NCBI GenBank assembly: GCA_900637135.1
Contig: LR134353.1
Coordinates: 2,356,001 to 2,420,000, forward strand
Origin: Mycolicibacterium flavescens
GTDB lineage: Bacteria; Actinomycetota; Actinomycetes; Mycobacteriales; Mycobacteriaceae
Reading direction: 5' to 3'
DNA length: 64,000 nt
Below, one piece after another: positions 7,786 through 15,370 of this stretch. Each line of letters opens with the position of its first letter. The stretch's first letter is position 1. Position numbers and translations under genes: made by a program. The notes under the pieces are model-generated. The model did not search any database. It worked only from the letters and a program-made list of their open reading frames with translations, and was not told the DNA's origin.

Positions 7786-7819
7786 GCAGCCACATTCGCC
7801 TCCCACCAATTTTTTCGCC
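7786..7819 (-). promoter_or_regulatory. Upstream block shared with the PE-PPE operon promoter
   Basis: GCAGCCACATTCGC at 7786-7799 is identical over 14 bases to 58865-58878, and both are followed by CCA/ACAA-TTTT and then TTCGCC. Each copy lies on the same strand, 40-110 bases upstream of a minus-strand gene (the coiled-coil/HTH gene here, PE there). A shared promoter or operator bound by one plasmid regulator is the simplest reading. Confidence 0.5.
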
Positions 7820-7978
7820 TTCACCACATCCGTCCACCACCACTCACTTCCTCCGCGCCCACAGCCCGCGTCCCTCACCACCGCGCACCGCCCACTCAGC
7901 TCCCAGCCCCATGACCCCCTTCCGTAGCCCCACCACAGACCACACACCTCTTGCACTCAGGTCCAGAAGATCGCCAAT

Positions 7979-7991
7979 CAACTTAAAGTTG
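7979..7991. promoter_or_regulatory. Dyad CAACT-N3-AGTTG, distal copy
   Basis: CAACT (7979-7983), TAA, AGTTG (7987-7991); extended on both sides by T/A into a 15-bp perfect dyad. The same spaced half-sites recur at 8105-8117 in front of the integrase. Probably an operator for the integrase module. Confidence 0.5.
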
Positions 7992-8104
7992 ACGCACGCG
8001 GGTGGCGCTTGGGGCGAGAGCCGCCAAGCCGCCATTGAACCATTTCCCGTTTGTGCTGATGAGCGATTTCGGCCCAGATCGTGGTAACTTGCCGTTGACA
8101 TTGA

Positions 8105-8117
8105 CAACTGTGAGTTG
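8105..8117. promoter_or_regulatory. Dyad CAACT-N3-AGTTG next to the integrase start
   Basis: CAACT (8105-8109), GTG, AGTTG (8113-8117), 20 bases before the TTG start of the integrase and within a run of TTGAC words (8094-8118). The position would let a bound protein block transcription or translation. The HTH protein encoded by the next gene is a natural candidate ligand. Confidence 0.5.
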
Positions 8118-8136
8118 ACCGTCTGGAGGCCTTCAG

Positions 8137-9258
8137 TTGAGCGTTCCAGGTTCGGCGCACCTCGTTCTCGCCGCGGGCGTGGTCCATCTTGATGAACCGT
8201 CCGCGGTCTTTGAAGCGATGCTGTCGGGGTGGCGACGCCAGCAGAAGTCCCGGCTGCTTGCCGAGGCCACGATCGAATCGCGATTGGCGTTCGTGCGACG
8301 GTTCGCTGCGTTCGCCGAGACGCATCCGTGGGATTGGACGGCCGGCGATGTCGAGGACTTCACGGCGGCTCTGATGTCGGGAAACAACCGCAAGGCGCCC
8401 TCGACAATTCGCGGCTACCACATGACGCTGCGGTTGTTTTGTGACTACCTACTCGATGGCCGTTATGGCTGGATCTCGCAGTGCGAGCAGCGGTTCGAAA
8501 GGATCCCGTCGCAGGTCTGCCATGACTTCAACACCGCGGCGCATCTGGTCGAATACGAGGGCAAGCCCGCCCGCCGGCCGTTCACCTACGACGAGGTGGA
8601 AACGTTGTTCGCGTTCCTTGCCGATCGAGTGGACATCATTGCGCGTTCGGGTCGCAAAGGCGCGTTGGCGGCGTTGCGCGACGCGCAGATGATCAAGACG
8701 GCCTACGCCTTCGGGTTACGCCGTCGAGAGCTGTGCTACCTCGACGTGGCCGACCTGCGTCCCAACCCGCGGATGCCGGCGTGGGGAACGTTCGGCGCCG
8801 TCCACGTCCGGTATGCCAAGTCCAGCCGCGGCAGCGCCCCTCGGCGTCGCACGGTGCTGGCCGTTCCCGAGTTCGACTGGGTGATCGACGGACTGCGCCA
8901 ATGGGTCGATCAAGCCCGGCCGCTTCTGAGTCCCGGCAGCCGTCAAGAGTTGTGGCTGACTGAGCGTCGGCAGCGGGTGGCGACCAAGCAAATGGACAAG
9001 CGATTCGCCTACTTGCGGGCGCAGGCCGGTCTGCCTCAAGACCTCACCCTGCACTGCCTGCGGCACTCCTATGTGACCCACCTGATCGAGTTCGGTTACC
9101 CGGAACGGTTCGTTACCGAGCAGGTCGGACATTCTTACGCCTCGACCACCGCGATTTACACCTCGGTGTCCAACGACTTCAAGACCAAAACGTTGCAGGC
9201 GGCGCTGCGCCGCGTCTACGGATCCGCGACGACTGAAGGGAGCCAGGATGAGCACTAG
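8137..9258 (+). CDS. XerC/D-like tyrosine recombinase
   Basis: 373 residues from a TTG start at 8137, supported by CTGGAGG eight bases upstream. The N-terminal SAM-like domain (LSGWRRQQKSRLLAEATIESRLAFVRRFAAFAETHPWDWT...) precedes a complete catalytic domain: Arg in AFGLRRRELCYL, the box LHCLRHSYVTHL, EQVGHSYASTTAIY with the nucleophile Tyr. It should carry out site-specific strand exchange. It is the first gene of a three-gene unit and overlaps the HTH gene by 11 bases, so the unit is co-expressed. Confidence 0.88.
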   Translation: MSVPGSAHLVLAAGVVHLDEPSAVFEAMLSGWRRQQKSRLLAEATIESRLAFVRRFAAFAETHPWDWTAGDVEDFTAALMSGNNRKAPSTIRGYHMTLRLFCDYLLDGRYGWISQCEQRFERIPSQVCHDFNTAAHLVEYEGKPARRPFTYDEVETLFAFLADRVDIIARSGRKGALAALRDAQMIKTAYAFGLRRRELCYLDVADLRPNPRMPAWGTFGAVHVRYAKSSRGSAPRRRTVLAVPEFDWVIDGLRQWVDQARPLLSPGSRQELWLTERRQRVATKQMDKRFAYLRAQAGLPQDLTLHCLRHSYVTHLIEFGYPERFVTEQVGHSYASTTAIYTSVSNDFKTKTLQAALRRVYGSATTEGSQDEH

Positions 9259-9580
9259 AACCGTCCTCCGGTGGAACCTGCGCCGCCTGATGGCCGAGAA
9301 CGGCATGTTCGCCACCACCGACCTCGTCGCACCGCTGCACGAACGTGGCGTGGAGATCTCCCGACAGATGGTTCACCGGATCGCTACCAAGCCTCCACAG
9401 CGCATCAATCTCGACCTGCTGGCGGCGCTGTGCGACATCCTGGCGTGCACCCCCAACGATCTGTTCGAGCTCGCCCAAGAACAGATCCGCGAGGCACCCG
9501 CAGTCAACGACAGCGGGTCCGGGATCGGCGACCTGCGGCCGATCCGCGCCAGGATCCGCCGCCCCGGCGACAACGAGTGA
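9248..9580 (+). CDS. Cro/CI-type HTH protein of the recombinase module
   Basis: 110 residues. An HTH of the XRE/Cro-C1 type spans about residues 8-70: LRRLMAENGMFATTDLVAPLHERGVEISRQMVHRIATKPPQRINLDLLAALCDILACTPNDLFEL. The closing text CDILxCTPNDLFEL is typical of the family. It begins inside the end of the integrase gene and ends in a GTGA overlap with the third gene. A role as repressor of the module, or as a DNA-bending helper for the recombinase, is likely. Confidence 0.82.
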   Translation: MSTRTVLRWNLRRLMAENGMFATTDLVAPLHERGVEISRQMVHRIATKPPQRINLDLLAALCDILACTPNDLFELAQEQIREAPAVNDSGSGIGDLRPIRARIRRPGDNE

Positions 9581-11019
9581 ATCGACGAGCCTGCTGGGAG
9601 TGCGCAAGCACCAACTACCTGACCCGGCTGACGCATGGGTGTCGCATTTGTGTCGGCTGCCGTCGCAGGCGGCACTACCACCCCGAAACCTGTCCGGGCT
9701 GCCATGTCGTGCGGCCGCTGGCATGGCGACGCGGCGAGACGGTGGTGTGCGCGTCATGTGCCGGTGTCGAGTCGATCTTCGGGTGCCGCGAATGCGGGCG
9801 CGAAGACCATCCCTACGGGCACAATCGGTGCGCGCGATGCTTCCTGCGTGAACGCCTCAGCGACTTGCTCGCCGACCCGACGACCGGCCAGATTCACCGC
9901 CAATTGCGGCCGGTCTTCGACGAGCTGGTGAACTCCGAACGCCCACAAACAGGGCTGTGGTGGCTGCGCAAGAAACCTGGCATCGGCCCCCAACTTCTCG
10001 GGCAGATGGCTTGCGGCGCGGTCGACATCAGCCACGACACCTTCCGCACCCTGCCCTCGGATCGTGCCCACGACTACCTTCGCAGTCTTCTCGTCGCGGT
10101 CGGTGTCCTGGAACCGTTCGACATCCGCATCGAACGGATGCTGCCCTGGATCGAAGACATCGTCGCCGAACTGCCCGCCGAGGACGCCGCCTTGATTCGC
10201 CGATTCGCGCACTGGCAGGTGCTGCGAGGAATGCGCAAGGCCGCCCGTGAAGACCGGTTGACCAAGTCGATGGCCGATGCGTGTCGACGGCGCATCCGCG
10301 TCGCGATCGAGTTCGTGGGCTTCCTCGCCCGCCATGACGCCAGTGCGGCGACCGCGACCCAGGATCTGTTGGAGCGCTACCAAGAACACGTCGGCAGGAT
10401 GCTGAACCATGAGTACGCCTTCATCGTCTGGCTACGCCAATCCCGCACCAACACCAAACTCCGAGTCCCCGACGTCCCGCAGTCACCGCCCTCAGTAACC
10501 GTCTCCGATACGCAGCGGTGGGCGGCCGTAGAGCGTCTGCTGCACGACACGACCGTGCGCCGTTATACACGAATTGCGGGCCTGCTCACATTGCTGTTCG
10601 CACAGCCGCTTTCACGCATCGTCGCCATGCGCACCAGTCAGGTCGCGATCACCGACGACCGGGCCGTGCACGTCACCTTCAGCAAGATTCCAGTCCAGAT
10701 GCCGCCGCTCCTCGACGACCTCATCCGTGAGCACCTCGAGCACCGCGGCAAAAGCCTCTACGCCTCACGCGGAACCGGCTGGCTGTTCCGCGGCGGCAAC
10801 CCTGCAGCGCACCTCGCCACCGAGAACATCCGCTCCCAGCTCGTCGCCATCGGGATCAAGCCCTACGAGAACCGCAAAGCGACCCTCTTCCACCTCTCCG
10901 GCGACATGCCCGCACCAGTCCTGGCCGAACTGCTCGGGCTCACCGACAAAAACGCCGCCGACTGGGCCAGACTTGCTGCCCGCGACTGGACCGCCTACAT
11001 CGCCGAAAGAGCCCGCTGA
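9577..11019 (+). CDS. Zinc-ribbon protein with degenerate tyrosine-recombinase C-terminus
   Basis: 480 residues starting at GTG 9577, which overlaps the HTH gene stop. The first ~95 residues contain six CxxC knuckles (CWEC, CVGC, CPGC, CASC, CREC, CARC), so several zinc ions are probably bound. The C-terminal ~150 residues resemble a tyrosine recombinase (LFAQPLSRIVAM for the first Arg; RKATLFHLSGDMPAPVLAELLGL; a Tyr in DWTAYIAERAR), but the HxxR and GH boxes are not intact. It is probably a DNA-binding partner of the upstream active recombinase rather than a second nuclease. Confidence 0.7.
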   Translation: MNRRACWECASTNYLTRLTHGCRICVGCRRRRHYHPETCPGCHVVRPLAWRRGETVVCASCAGVESIFGCRECGREDHPYGHNRCARCFLRERLSDLLADPTTGQIHRQLRPVFDELVNSERPQTGLWWLRKKPGIGPQLLGQMACGAVDISHDTFRTLPSDRAHDYLRSLLVAVGVLEPFDIRIERMLPWIEDIVAELPAEDAALIRRFAHWQVLRGMRKAAREDRLTKSMADACRRRIRVAIEFVGFLARHDASAATATQDLLERYQEHVGRMLNHEYAFIVWLRQSRTNTKLRVPDVPQSPPSVTVSDTQRWAAVERLLHDTTVRRYTRIAGLLTLLFAQPLSRIVAMRTSQVAITDDRAVHVTFSKIPVQMPPLLDDLIREHLEHRGKSLYASRGTGWLFRGGNPAAHLATENIRSQLVAIGIKPYENRKATLFHLSGDMPAPVLAELLGLTDKNAADWARLAARDWTAYIAERAR

Positions 11020-11088
11020 CCGTATCGCTGTGCCTCAGATGGATTTCGCGGCGGCGGTTCCAGCGCTTGAGTTCTCGCGAGTGATTGT

Positions 11089-11967
11089 TCACTGCGTGGC
11101 GTCGACGCTGTCGAGCCTGCACTTCTCCACCCAAGTCGCCAGAAGGCTTAAAGCGGCGAGCCTCTCGGCGGCCTCCTGCGCCGATAGCTGCGTCCGGTCG
11201 TGGGTGGTTGGGTTTCGGATCGCAGCATGGACGCCCGTCGAGAAACTCAACAAGCCGCGGTTCATCGATATGACGGTCTGGTCTTGATTACCTCCGAGCC
11301 AGCGCAATCGCGGAGCACCAGCCTTGGGTGGACTCTGCGAGAAGGCCTGCGTGAAAACGTCCTTGTCGTCGAGGTCAGTCCTTCCGGTGAGCTGGCGGAC
11401 GTGGTCGATGACAGCGCCCACGGCGGATGACACCGCTTCGCGGTACAACTCGATGCGCCATTGGCCTCGAGCCGCGCCCCAGACCAAAGGGTGCATATCC
11501 TCGATGCTGATGTCGCCGGTGACATCGACACGGTCGACCATCGATTCAAGGATGCCGATGGTGTGTTCGGACGCGGCGAGGATGTCGTCCGGCTGTACGA
11601 GCGAGTGCGGCTGGGTGACAGTTATCCACATCTCGAACGGGTTAACCGGACCGCCGAATCCCGGGCGGGATATCCGCACACCGGTGATGTCGGGAAGATG
11701 CGCAATACGGCCAGCTGTCCGTGAGCAGCGGCCCTTCGCCGCCACCCATTCGTCGTCTGACACATCAGATCTCGGTGTCACGGCGGGCAGACTGGCGTAG
11801 CCGGCAAGTACCTCGTCAGGCAGGTCGGGACCAGCCATCGCCCGAAGCCCAGCGGTGAACTGACACAGCTCGAGCAGGGCGCTGAACGCCCGCTCAAAGT
11901 CGCGCACCTGTTCCGCTGCTCGCCGCAGGAACCGTGGATTCAACTTCAGATCGTCATTGTCACCCAT
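11089..11967 (-). CDS. TIGR02391 (Ymh)-family protein with HEPN-type RNase motif
   Basis: 292 residues. The C-terminal ~110 residues match the TIGR02391/Ymh family and end in SFSTGVHAAIRNPTTHDRTQLSAQEAAERLAAL style text. RNPTTH fits the R-x4-6-H signature of HEPN ribonucleases, which cut RNA in toxin-antitoxin and abortive-infection systems. The N-terminal half (NPRFLRRAAEQVRDFERAFSALLELC) is helical and has no known domain. It follows the YegP-like gene by 9 bases on the same strand, so the two form an operon. An antiphage or plasmid-maintenance role is inference. Confidence 0.72.
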   Translation of the reverse strand: MGDNDDLKLNPRFLRRAAEQVRDFERAFSALLELCQFTAGLRAMAGPDLPDEVLAGYASLPAVTPRSDVSDDEWVAAKGRCSRTAGRIAHLPDITGVRISRPGFGGPVNPFEMWITVTQPHSLVQPDDILAASEHTIGILESMVDRVDVTGDISIEDMHPLVWGAARGQWRIELYREAVSSAVGAVIDHVRQLTGRTDLDDKDVFTQAFSQSPPKAGAPRLRWLGGNQDQTVISMNRGLLSFSTGVHAAIRNPTTHDRTQLSAQEAAERLAALSLLATWVEKCRLDSVDATQ

Positions 11968-11976
11968 GTACGCAGC

Positions 11977-12300
11977 TCAGGGCCCAGTCGCATACGGCGC
12001 GTTCGCCCGCACGTTCTCGGCGGCGCGCTCCGCGTTGTAAGAGCTGGCGAACGACTCACCTGAGGCGGCAACTTTGTCACTCGACCGCCATGCGCGCCAC
12101 CGCCAGCTTCCGCCGACGTCCTGGAATGTCTCATACCGTGCTGCGGACCCGCCGGACTTGAAGGCATTTGCCGCTCTGGTGGCGTTGGCTTGCGATTCGA
12201 AGCCTTCGCCTGCCCAGGCGACCATCTCATGGTTGTCGCCGTACAAGGCCCACGTGGGATAGCGGTTGGCGTCACCAGTGACCGTGACCTTGAAGTACAT
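11977..12300 (-). CDS. YegP/DUF1508-like small protein
   Basis: 107 residues from ATG 12298-12300, behind AGGCAGGAGGATCCG; the longer upstream frame is rejected. It consists of two DUF1508-like units. The first has WALYGDNHEMVAWAGEGFESQANATRAANAFK, the second WRWRAWRSSDKVAASGESFASSYNAERAAENVR: strand, 'A.SGE.F.S...A..A' turn and helix. YegP-type proteins are small homodimers of unclear function. Being first in an operon with a HEPN protein, it could be its sensor or antidote. That is speculation from position. Confidence 0.7.
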   Translation of the reverse strand: MYFKVTVTGDANRYPTWALYGDNHEMVAWAGEGFESQANATRAANAFKSGGSAARYETFQDVGGSWRWRAWRSSDKVAASGESFASSYNAERAAENVRANAPYATGP

Positions 12301-12802
12301 CGGATCCTCCTGCCTGTTGACCACAGGTACGCAGTCAGCTCGCAACAGTCTTATCAAGAGACACCGACAGCCAGCGCTTGCGACGCAGCGAACAAACTCG
12401 CCCTCGAACAGACCTCTGATTTGGGCATTCACCCCACTCGGAATTCGACCCCTCTGCCAATAAGCACGATCACTTAACGACGGACGATATCCGGATAAAG
12501 ATCCGCGGCGCAGACACCCCGCGTCCCAAGGATTGCGAGACCGCGGATGCGAGGGGTTGCCCGCGAGACACCTCACGGACGTAGGGGGAAGAGTTCTCAA
12601 CGCGGGAAACGGCGGTCCGAACACTGAGGTGGTGCACTCACTTTGCCGGCACGAATCGTCACGCGGATGCCCATGGAATCTGCGCGCACGGCCTCGCCGA
12701 TGATGGCGACGAACGGTCCTTCGATGCCATCGCCGACGCGATTTGCGAGAAGGCGAAAAGGGCCCGAAGACCAGCCGGCTGGACGCTGTGATTTCGTTGT
12801 GC
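12301..12802. other. 502-base gap without a supported gene
   Basis: The left part is the leader of the YegP-like gene. On the plus strand a frame from about 12616 to the TGA at 12789-12791 reads HADAHGICAHGLADDGDE followed by SFDAIADAICEKAKRARR and looks like a C-terminal protein fragment without its start. I cannot assign it. It may be debris from an earlier insertion at this junction between the recombinase/HEPN region and the metabolic block. Confidence 0.3.
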
Positions 12803-13495
12803 CTAGCGAGCTAAGCGCGCGGGGCGGCCCGTCTTCTTGGTGGCGATCTTCGACTCTTTGGCGTCGCTATCGGTCTTGCGGTGGGCGGCGAGGAAGTCAT
12901 CGACGATGTTCGCGCAGTCATTGTGAGTGATGGTGCGAAGCCCGGTCATTCGGGCGAAGGCGAGTGGTCCGACGAGTTGGCAGAGGGCCAGTTCCCGGTC
13001 GAAGTCGTCGAGTTCGGCTTGTGCTCTCGGGCTGGTGAGTATGGCGTCAAATGGTTGACGGTACTGGTCAACGACTCGGGCCCGTAGCGCCCCGGATGTG
13101 TGGCGCTCATCCGCTTCGTTAGTGGAGCCGGTGGGCCCCAATGAGAGCCACGCGAGTGTCGTGACATGCAGCGGTGCGTCGTTGAAGAGTGCGGCTTGGC
13201 GGCTGAGCAATTCGATCAGCTGCTCACGGAGGGGTCCGCTGGTCGGTGCCGGAGTGGTCACTTGCGGAAGTAGGCGTTCGAACGTGGCTGCGAGCAGATG
13301 CGACGAACTGTGGAAGTGGCGGTACAGCGTGGTTCGGGCCACTTTGGATGCTTTGGTGACGGCATCGATAGTGACCGCTTCCACCCCACCGGTGCTCAGT
13401 AGCGTTGCCGCAGCATCCAGCAGCCGGGTGCGTGACCGGATGCGCCGCGGGTCCACGTCATCGTCAGGGACTGGCGCTGACTGACTGTTGCTCAC
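12803..13495 (-). CDS. TetR-family transcriptional regulator
   Basis: 230 residues. The N-terminal TetR HTH is at about 20-65 (RSRTRLLDAAATLLSTGGVEAVTIDAVTKASKVARTTLYRHFHSSSHLLAATFERLL). The rest is a helical ligand-binding domain without recognisable specificity. The C-terminus is Lys/Arg-rich (KTDSDAKESKIATKKTGRPARLAR), an unusual basic tail for the family that could add DNA contacts. The gene is divergent from the thioesterase-TetR operon, so it may control that operon as well as itself. Confidence 0.85.
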   Translation of the reverse strand: MSNSQSAPVPDDDVDPRRIRSRTRLLDAAATLLSTGGVEAVTIDAVTKASKVARTTLYRHFHSSSHLLAATFERLLPQVTTPAPTSGPLREQLIELLSRQAALFNDAPLHVTTLAWLSLGPTGSTNEADERHTSGALRARVVDQYRQPFDAILTSPRAQAELDDFDRELALCQLVGPLAFARMTGLRTITHNDCANIVDDFLAAHRKTDSDAKESKIATKKTGRPARLAR

Positions 13496-13552
13496 TCATT
13501 CACCTCGGGCGGTCGATTTTCACGCGATGTTGTCCTGGCAGTCTAGCAGTGT

Positions 13553-13568
13553 GGTACTAACGGTAGCG
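13553..13568. promoter_or_regulatory. Imperfect copy of the CGATAC-N5-GTATCG operator
   Basis: GGTAC-TAACG-GTAGCG followed by CAGCG lines up with 14780-14801 (CGATAC-TACTG-GTATCG followed by CAGCG) with the same half-site spacing. It lies in the divergent region before the thioesterase/KstR-like operon, 28 bases upstream of the thioesterase start. Probably the autoregulatory site of that operon. Confidence 0.45.
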
Positions 13569-13595
13569 CAGCGAAACCGATCGTATTGGGGGGTG

Positions 13596-14111
13596 ATGGT
13601 GCCCAAAAGCGTGTTGCCGCCGGAGCGGCTGCCCTCGCACACCACGACCTGCATGGGTTGCGGCCCGGACAACCCTCACGGACTGCGGCTAGTGGTGCAT
13701 CGCAGCGGCGACGCGGTGTACACCGATGTGAGGTTCGACGAGCGGCATATCGGGGCCCCGGGCCTGGCTCACGGCGGGGCAGTGGCCGCCGCATGTGATG
13801 ACGTCCTGGGCTTCACGTTGTGGATCGCCGGCACCCCGGCGGTGACCCGCACCCTGACGGTCGAATATTTGCGGCCGGTGCCGCTGCATCAGACCCACCG
13901 GATTACTGCCCACATCGTCTCTCGTGAAGGGCGGGCGCTGCATGTCACGGCGACAGGCACGGGTGAGGGTGGGATCGCCCGCTTCACCGCCAGTGCAGTG
14001 TTCATTGTCGTCAGCCCTGAGCACTTCGCCGCACACGGCGATGTCAGCGCTTTCGGCGATCTTCTGGAGCAGTTCTCGCGCCGCGGCGGTCTGGACCCGG
14101 GGCCGTCATGA
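13596..14111 (+). CDS. PaaI-type hotdog thioesterase
   Basis: 171 residues from ATG 13596 (GGGGGGTG just upstream). It has the hotdog-fold thioesterase pattern: CMGCGPDNPHGLRL at the N-terminus, then GAPGLAHGGAVAAACDDVLGF with the HGG-type active-site turn and catalytic Asp, then TVEYLRPVPL. It should hydrolyse acyl-CoA thioesters; the substrate is unknown. The CxGCGPxNPxGL start is usual in actinobacterial members beside lipid or steroid genes. Its stop overlaps the TetR start (ATGA). Confidence 0.85.
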   Translation: MVPKSVLPPERLPSHTTTCMGCGPDNPHGLRLVVHRSGDAVYTDVRFDERHIGAPGLAHGGAVAAACDDVLGFTLWIAGTPAVTRTLTVEYLRPVPLHQTHRITAHIVSREGRALHVTATGTGEGGIARFTASAVFIVVSPEHFAAHGDVSAFGDLLEQFSRRGGLDPGPS

Positions 14112-14779
14112 CTTTCCCTCAGGCGCGCAGCCGCGGGAAAACCCTGCCTTCGGAAGCGAACTCGGTCGCTGCAGAGAAGCGGGCCGCTAACGCGTCGCGT
14201 TCACGCGCCTCCGCACGGCGCCGGGAAACGATTCTGGATGCAGCTTTGGCCGTGGCCGCGGCCGGTGGTTACGAGGCGGTTCAGATGCGGACGGTTGCCG
14301 AGCGGGTCGGCATCGCCGTCGGCACGCTTTACCGCTATTTCCCGGCGAAAACCCACTTGCTGGTAGCAGCGCTGACGCGCGAGTTCCGTCGACTCGACTC
14401 GGCCGGCGACTGGGCGGGTGGTGAGGGCACACCGCTGGAACGGCTCGAACGGCTCACCGCACATCTGCATGACCGCTGGCAGCGCGACCCATGGCTGACG
14501 ACGGCCATGACACGGGCCTTCGCCGTCGCAGACACCCGCGCCGCCGCGGAACTCGACCGCGCGGCCGATGAGATCCAGATCCTGCTAGCCCGCACGCTCA
14601 GGGGCGGCGAACCCACCCCCGCCGATCTGCACGTCGCTGGGGTCATCTCCGACATCTGGTTGGCCAACCTCGTGGCCTTCAGCGGCGACCGCGCGACAGC
14701 CGCCGACACCCGCGAGCGCATTGACCGAGCCACCAGGCGCGTCGTGACCAACGCTGCTCGGCCCACCGCCAACCGATAA
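14108..14779 (+). CDS. KstR-like TetR-family regulator
   Basis: 223 residues. After a basic leader, residues ~37-100 form a TetR HTH very similar to KstR: RETILDAALAVAAAGGYEAVQMRTVAERVGIAVGTLYRYFPAKTHLLVAALTREF. KstR represses sterol catabolism in mycobacteria and responds to acyl-CoA intermediates. KstR itself uses a different operator, so this paralogue probably reads its own site, CGATAC-N5-GTATCG. That site occurs next to its stop (14780) and before mmpL (21845). It is co-translated with the upstream thioesterase, which may process its ligand. Confidence 0.88.
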   Translation: MTFPQARSRGKTLPSEANSVAAEKRAANASRSRASARRRETILDAALAVAAAGGYEAVQMRTVAERVGIAVGTLYRYFPAKTHLLVAALTREFRRLDSAGDWAGGEGTPLERLERLTAHLHDRWQRDPWLTTAMTRAFAVADTRAAAELDRAADEIQILLARTLRGGEPTPADLHVAGVISDIWLANLVAFSGDRATAADTRERIDRATRRVVTNAARPTANR

Positions 14780-14796
14780 CGATACTACTGGTATCG
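14780..14796. promoter_or_regulatory. Operator CGATAC-N5-GTATCG
   Basis: CGATAC (14780-14785), TACTG, GTATCG (14791-14796). It starts at the last base of the KstR-like stop codon and lies about 60-75 bases before the DUF6188-like gene. The same half-sites and spacing occur at 21845-21869 before mmpL. Confidence 0.65.
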
Positions 14797-14857
14797 CAGC
14801 GCTACTTAGCGTACTCTTTGGGGATACGGCTCAACGATGCGTCGAAAAGAGACTGCC

Positions 14858-15322
14858 ATGTACACCCAATGGATCGAAAACCTTGTCGTACAACGCCTCT
14901 CGCTGCATGGCGGCCTGGTTCTGGATTTCGATGACTACAACGAAATCGTCATCTCCTGCCCCCTGCTATTGACCCTTCCGGCCGTCGGCACCTACCCCAT
15001 CGAGGCGGTGCGCATTGACCCCCTCAGGATCGCGACCCACGAACGCCCACTGCTGAACCTCGCCGGCGCAGTGTGCACCCAGGCCTGTTCTAGCGACGAT
15101 GGAGGACTACACCTGAGCTTCTCGCGCGGACATCGCATCGATGTCGATCCCGACACTGAACAGACAGCGTGGGAGCTCTATGGCATGCGCCACGGCTACA
15201 TGGCCTGCCTACCTCAAGGACGGGTTCGCGTGGTCCGCCATGACCTCCCCGACACCGACGACGCCAACATCGTCAACAGCGCCACGCAATCATCGGCGGG
15301 GTCGGCGCGGCAGAGCCACTGA
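14858..15322 (+). CDS. DUF6188-like small protein
   Basis: 154 residues from ATG 14858 (an in-frame ATG at 14837 is also possible). The text WIENLVVQRLSLHGGLVLDFDDYNEIVISCPLLL near the N-terminus and VDPDTEQTAWELYGMRHGYMACLPQGRVRVV near the C-terminus resemble DUF6188 proteins of actinobacteria, a compact beta-rich fold of unknown function. An operator copy lies directly upstream, so it is probably under the KstR-like regulator. There is no signal peptide or membrane segment. Confidence 0.7.
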   Translation: MYTQWIENLVVQRLSLHGGLVLDFDDYNEIVISCPLLLTLPAVGTYPIEAVRIDPLRIATHERPLLNLAGAVCTQACSSDDGGLHLSFSRGHRIDVDPDTEQTAWELYGMRHGYMACLPQGRVRVVRHDLPDTDDANIVNSATQSSAGSARQSH

Positions 15323-15370
15323 TGCGGCCGCGGACGCGGCGACGGGTCGACGTGGGCGGCAATGCGTGGA

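Larger units (their letters stand above)
7744..8136. other. Divergent intergenic region with several regulatory-looking motifs
   Basis: 393 bases between the minus-strand coiled-coil gene and the plus-strand integrase. It holds the block shared with the PE promoter (7786-7819) and two CAACT-N3-AGTTG dyads (7979-7991, 8105-8117). No protein-coding frame here has plausible composition; it is C-rich on the plus strand (CCACC-type text) from 7780 to 7940. Confidence 0.5.

Noticed and set aside
12643..12930. 95-codon plus-strand frame upstream of the first TetR gene
   Set aside because: Its second half is antisense to TetR and the product shows no motif. Another frame in the same gap looks more protein-like but has no start.
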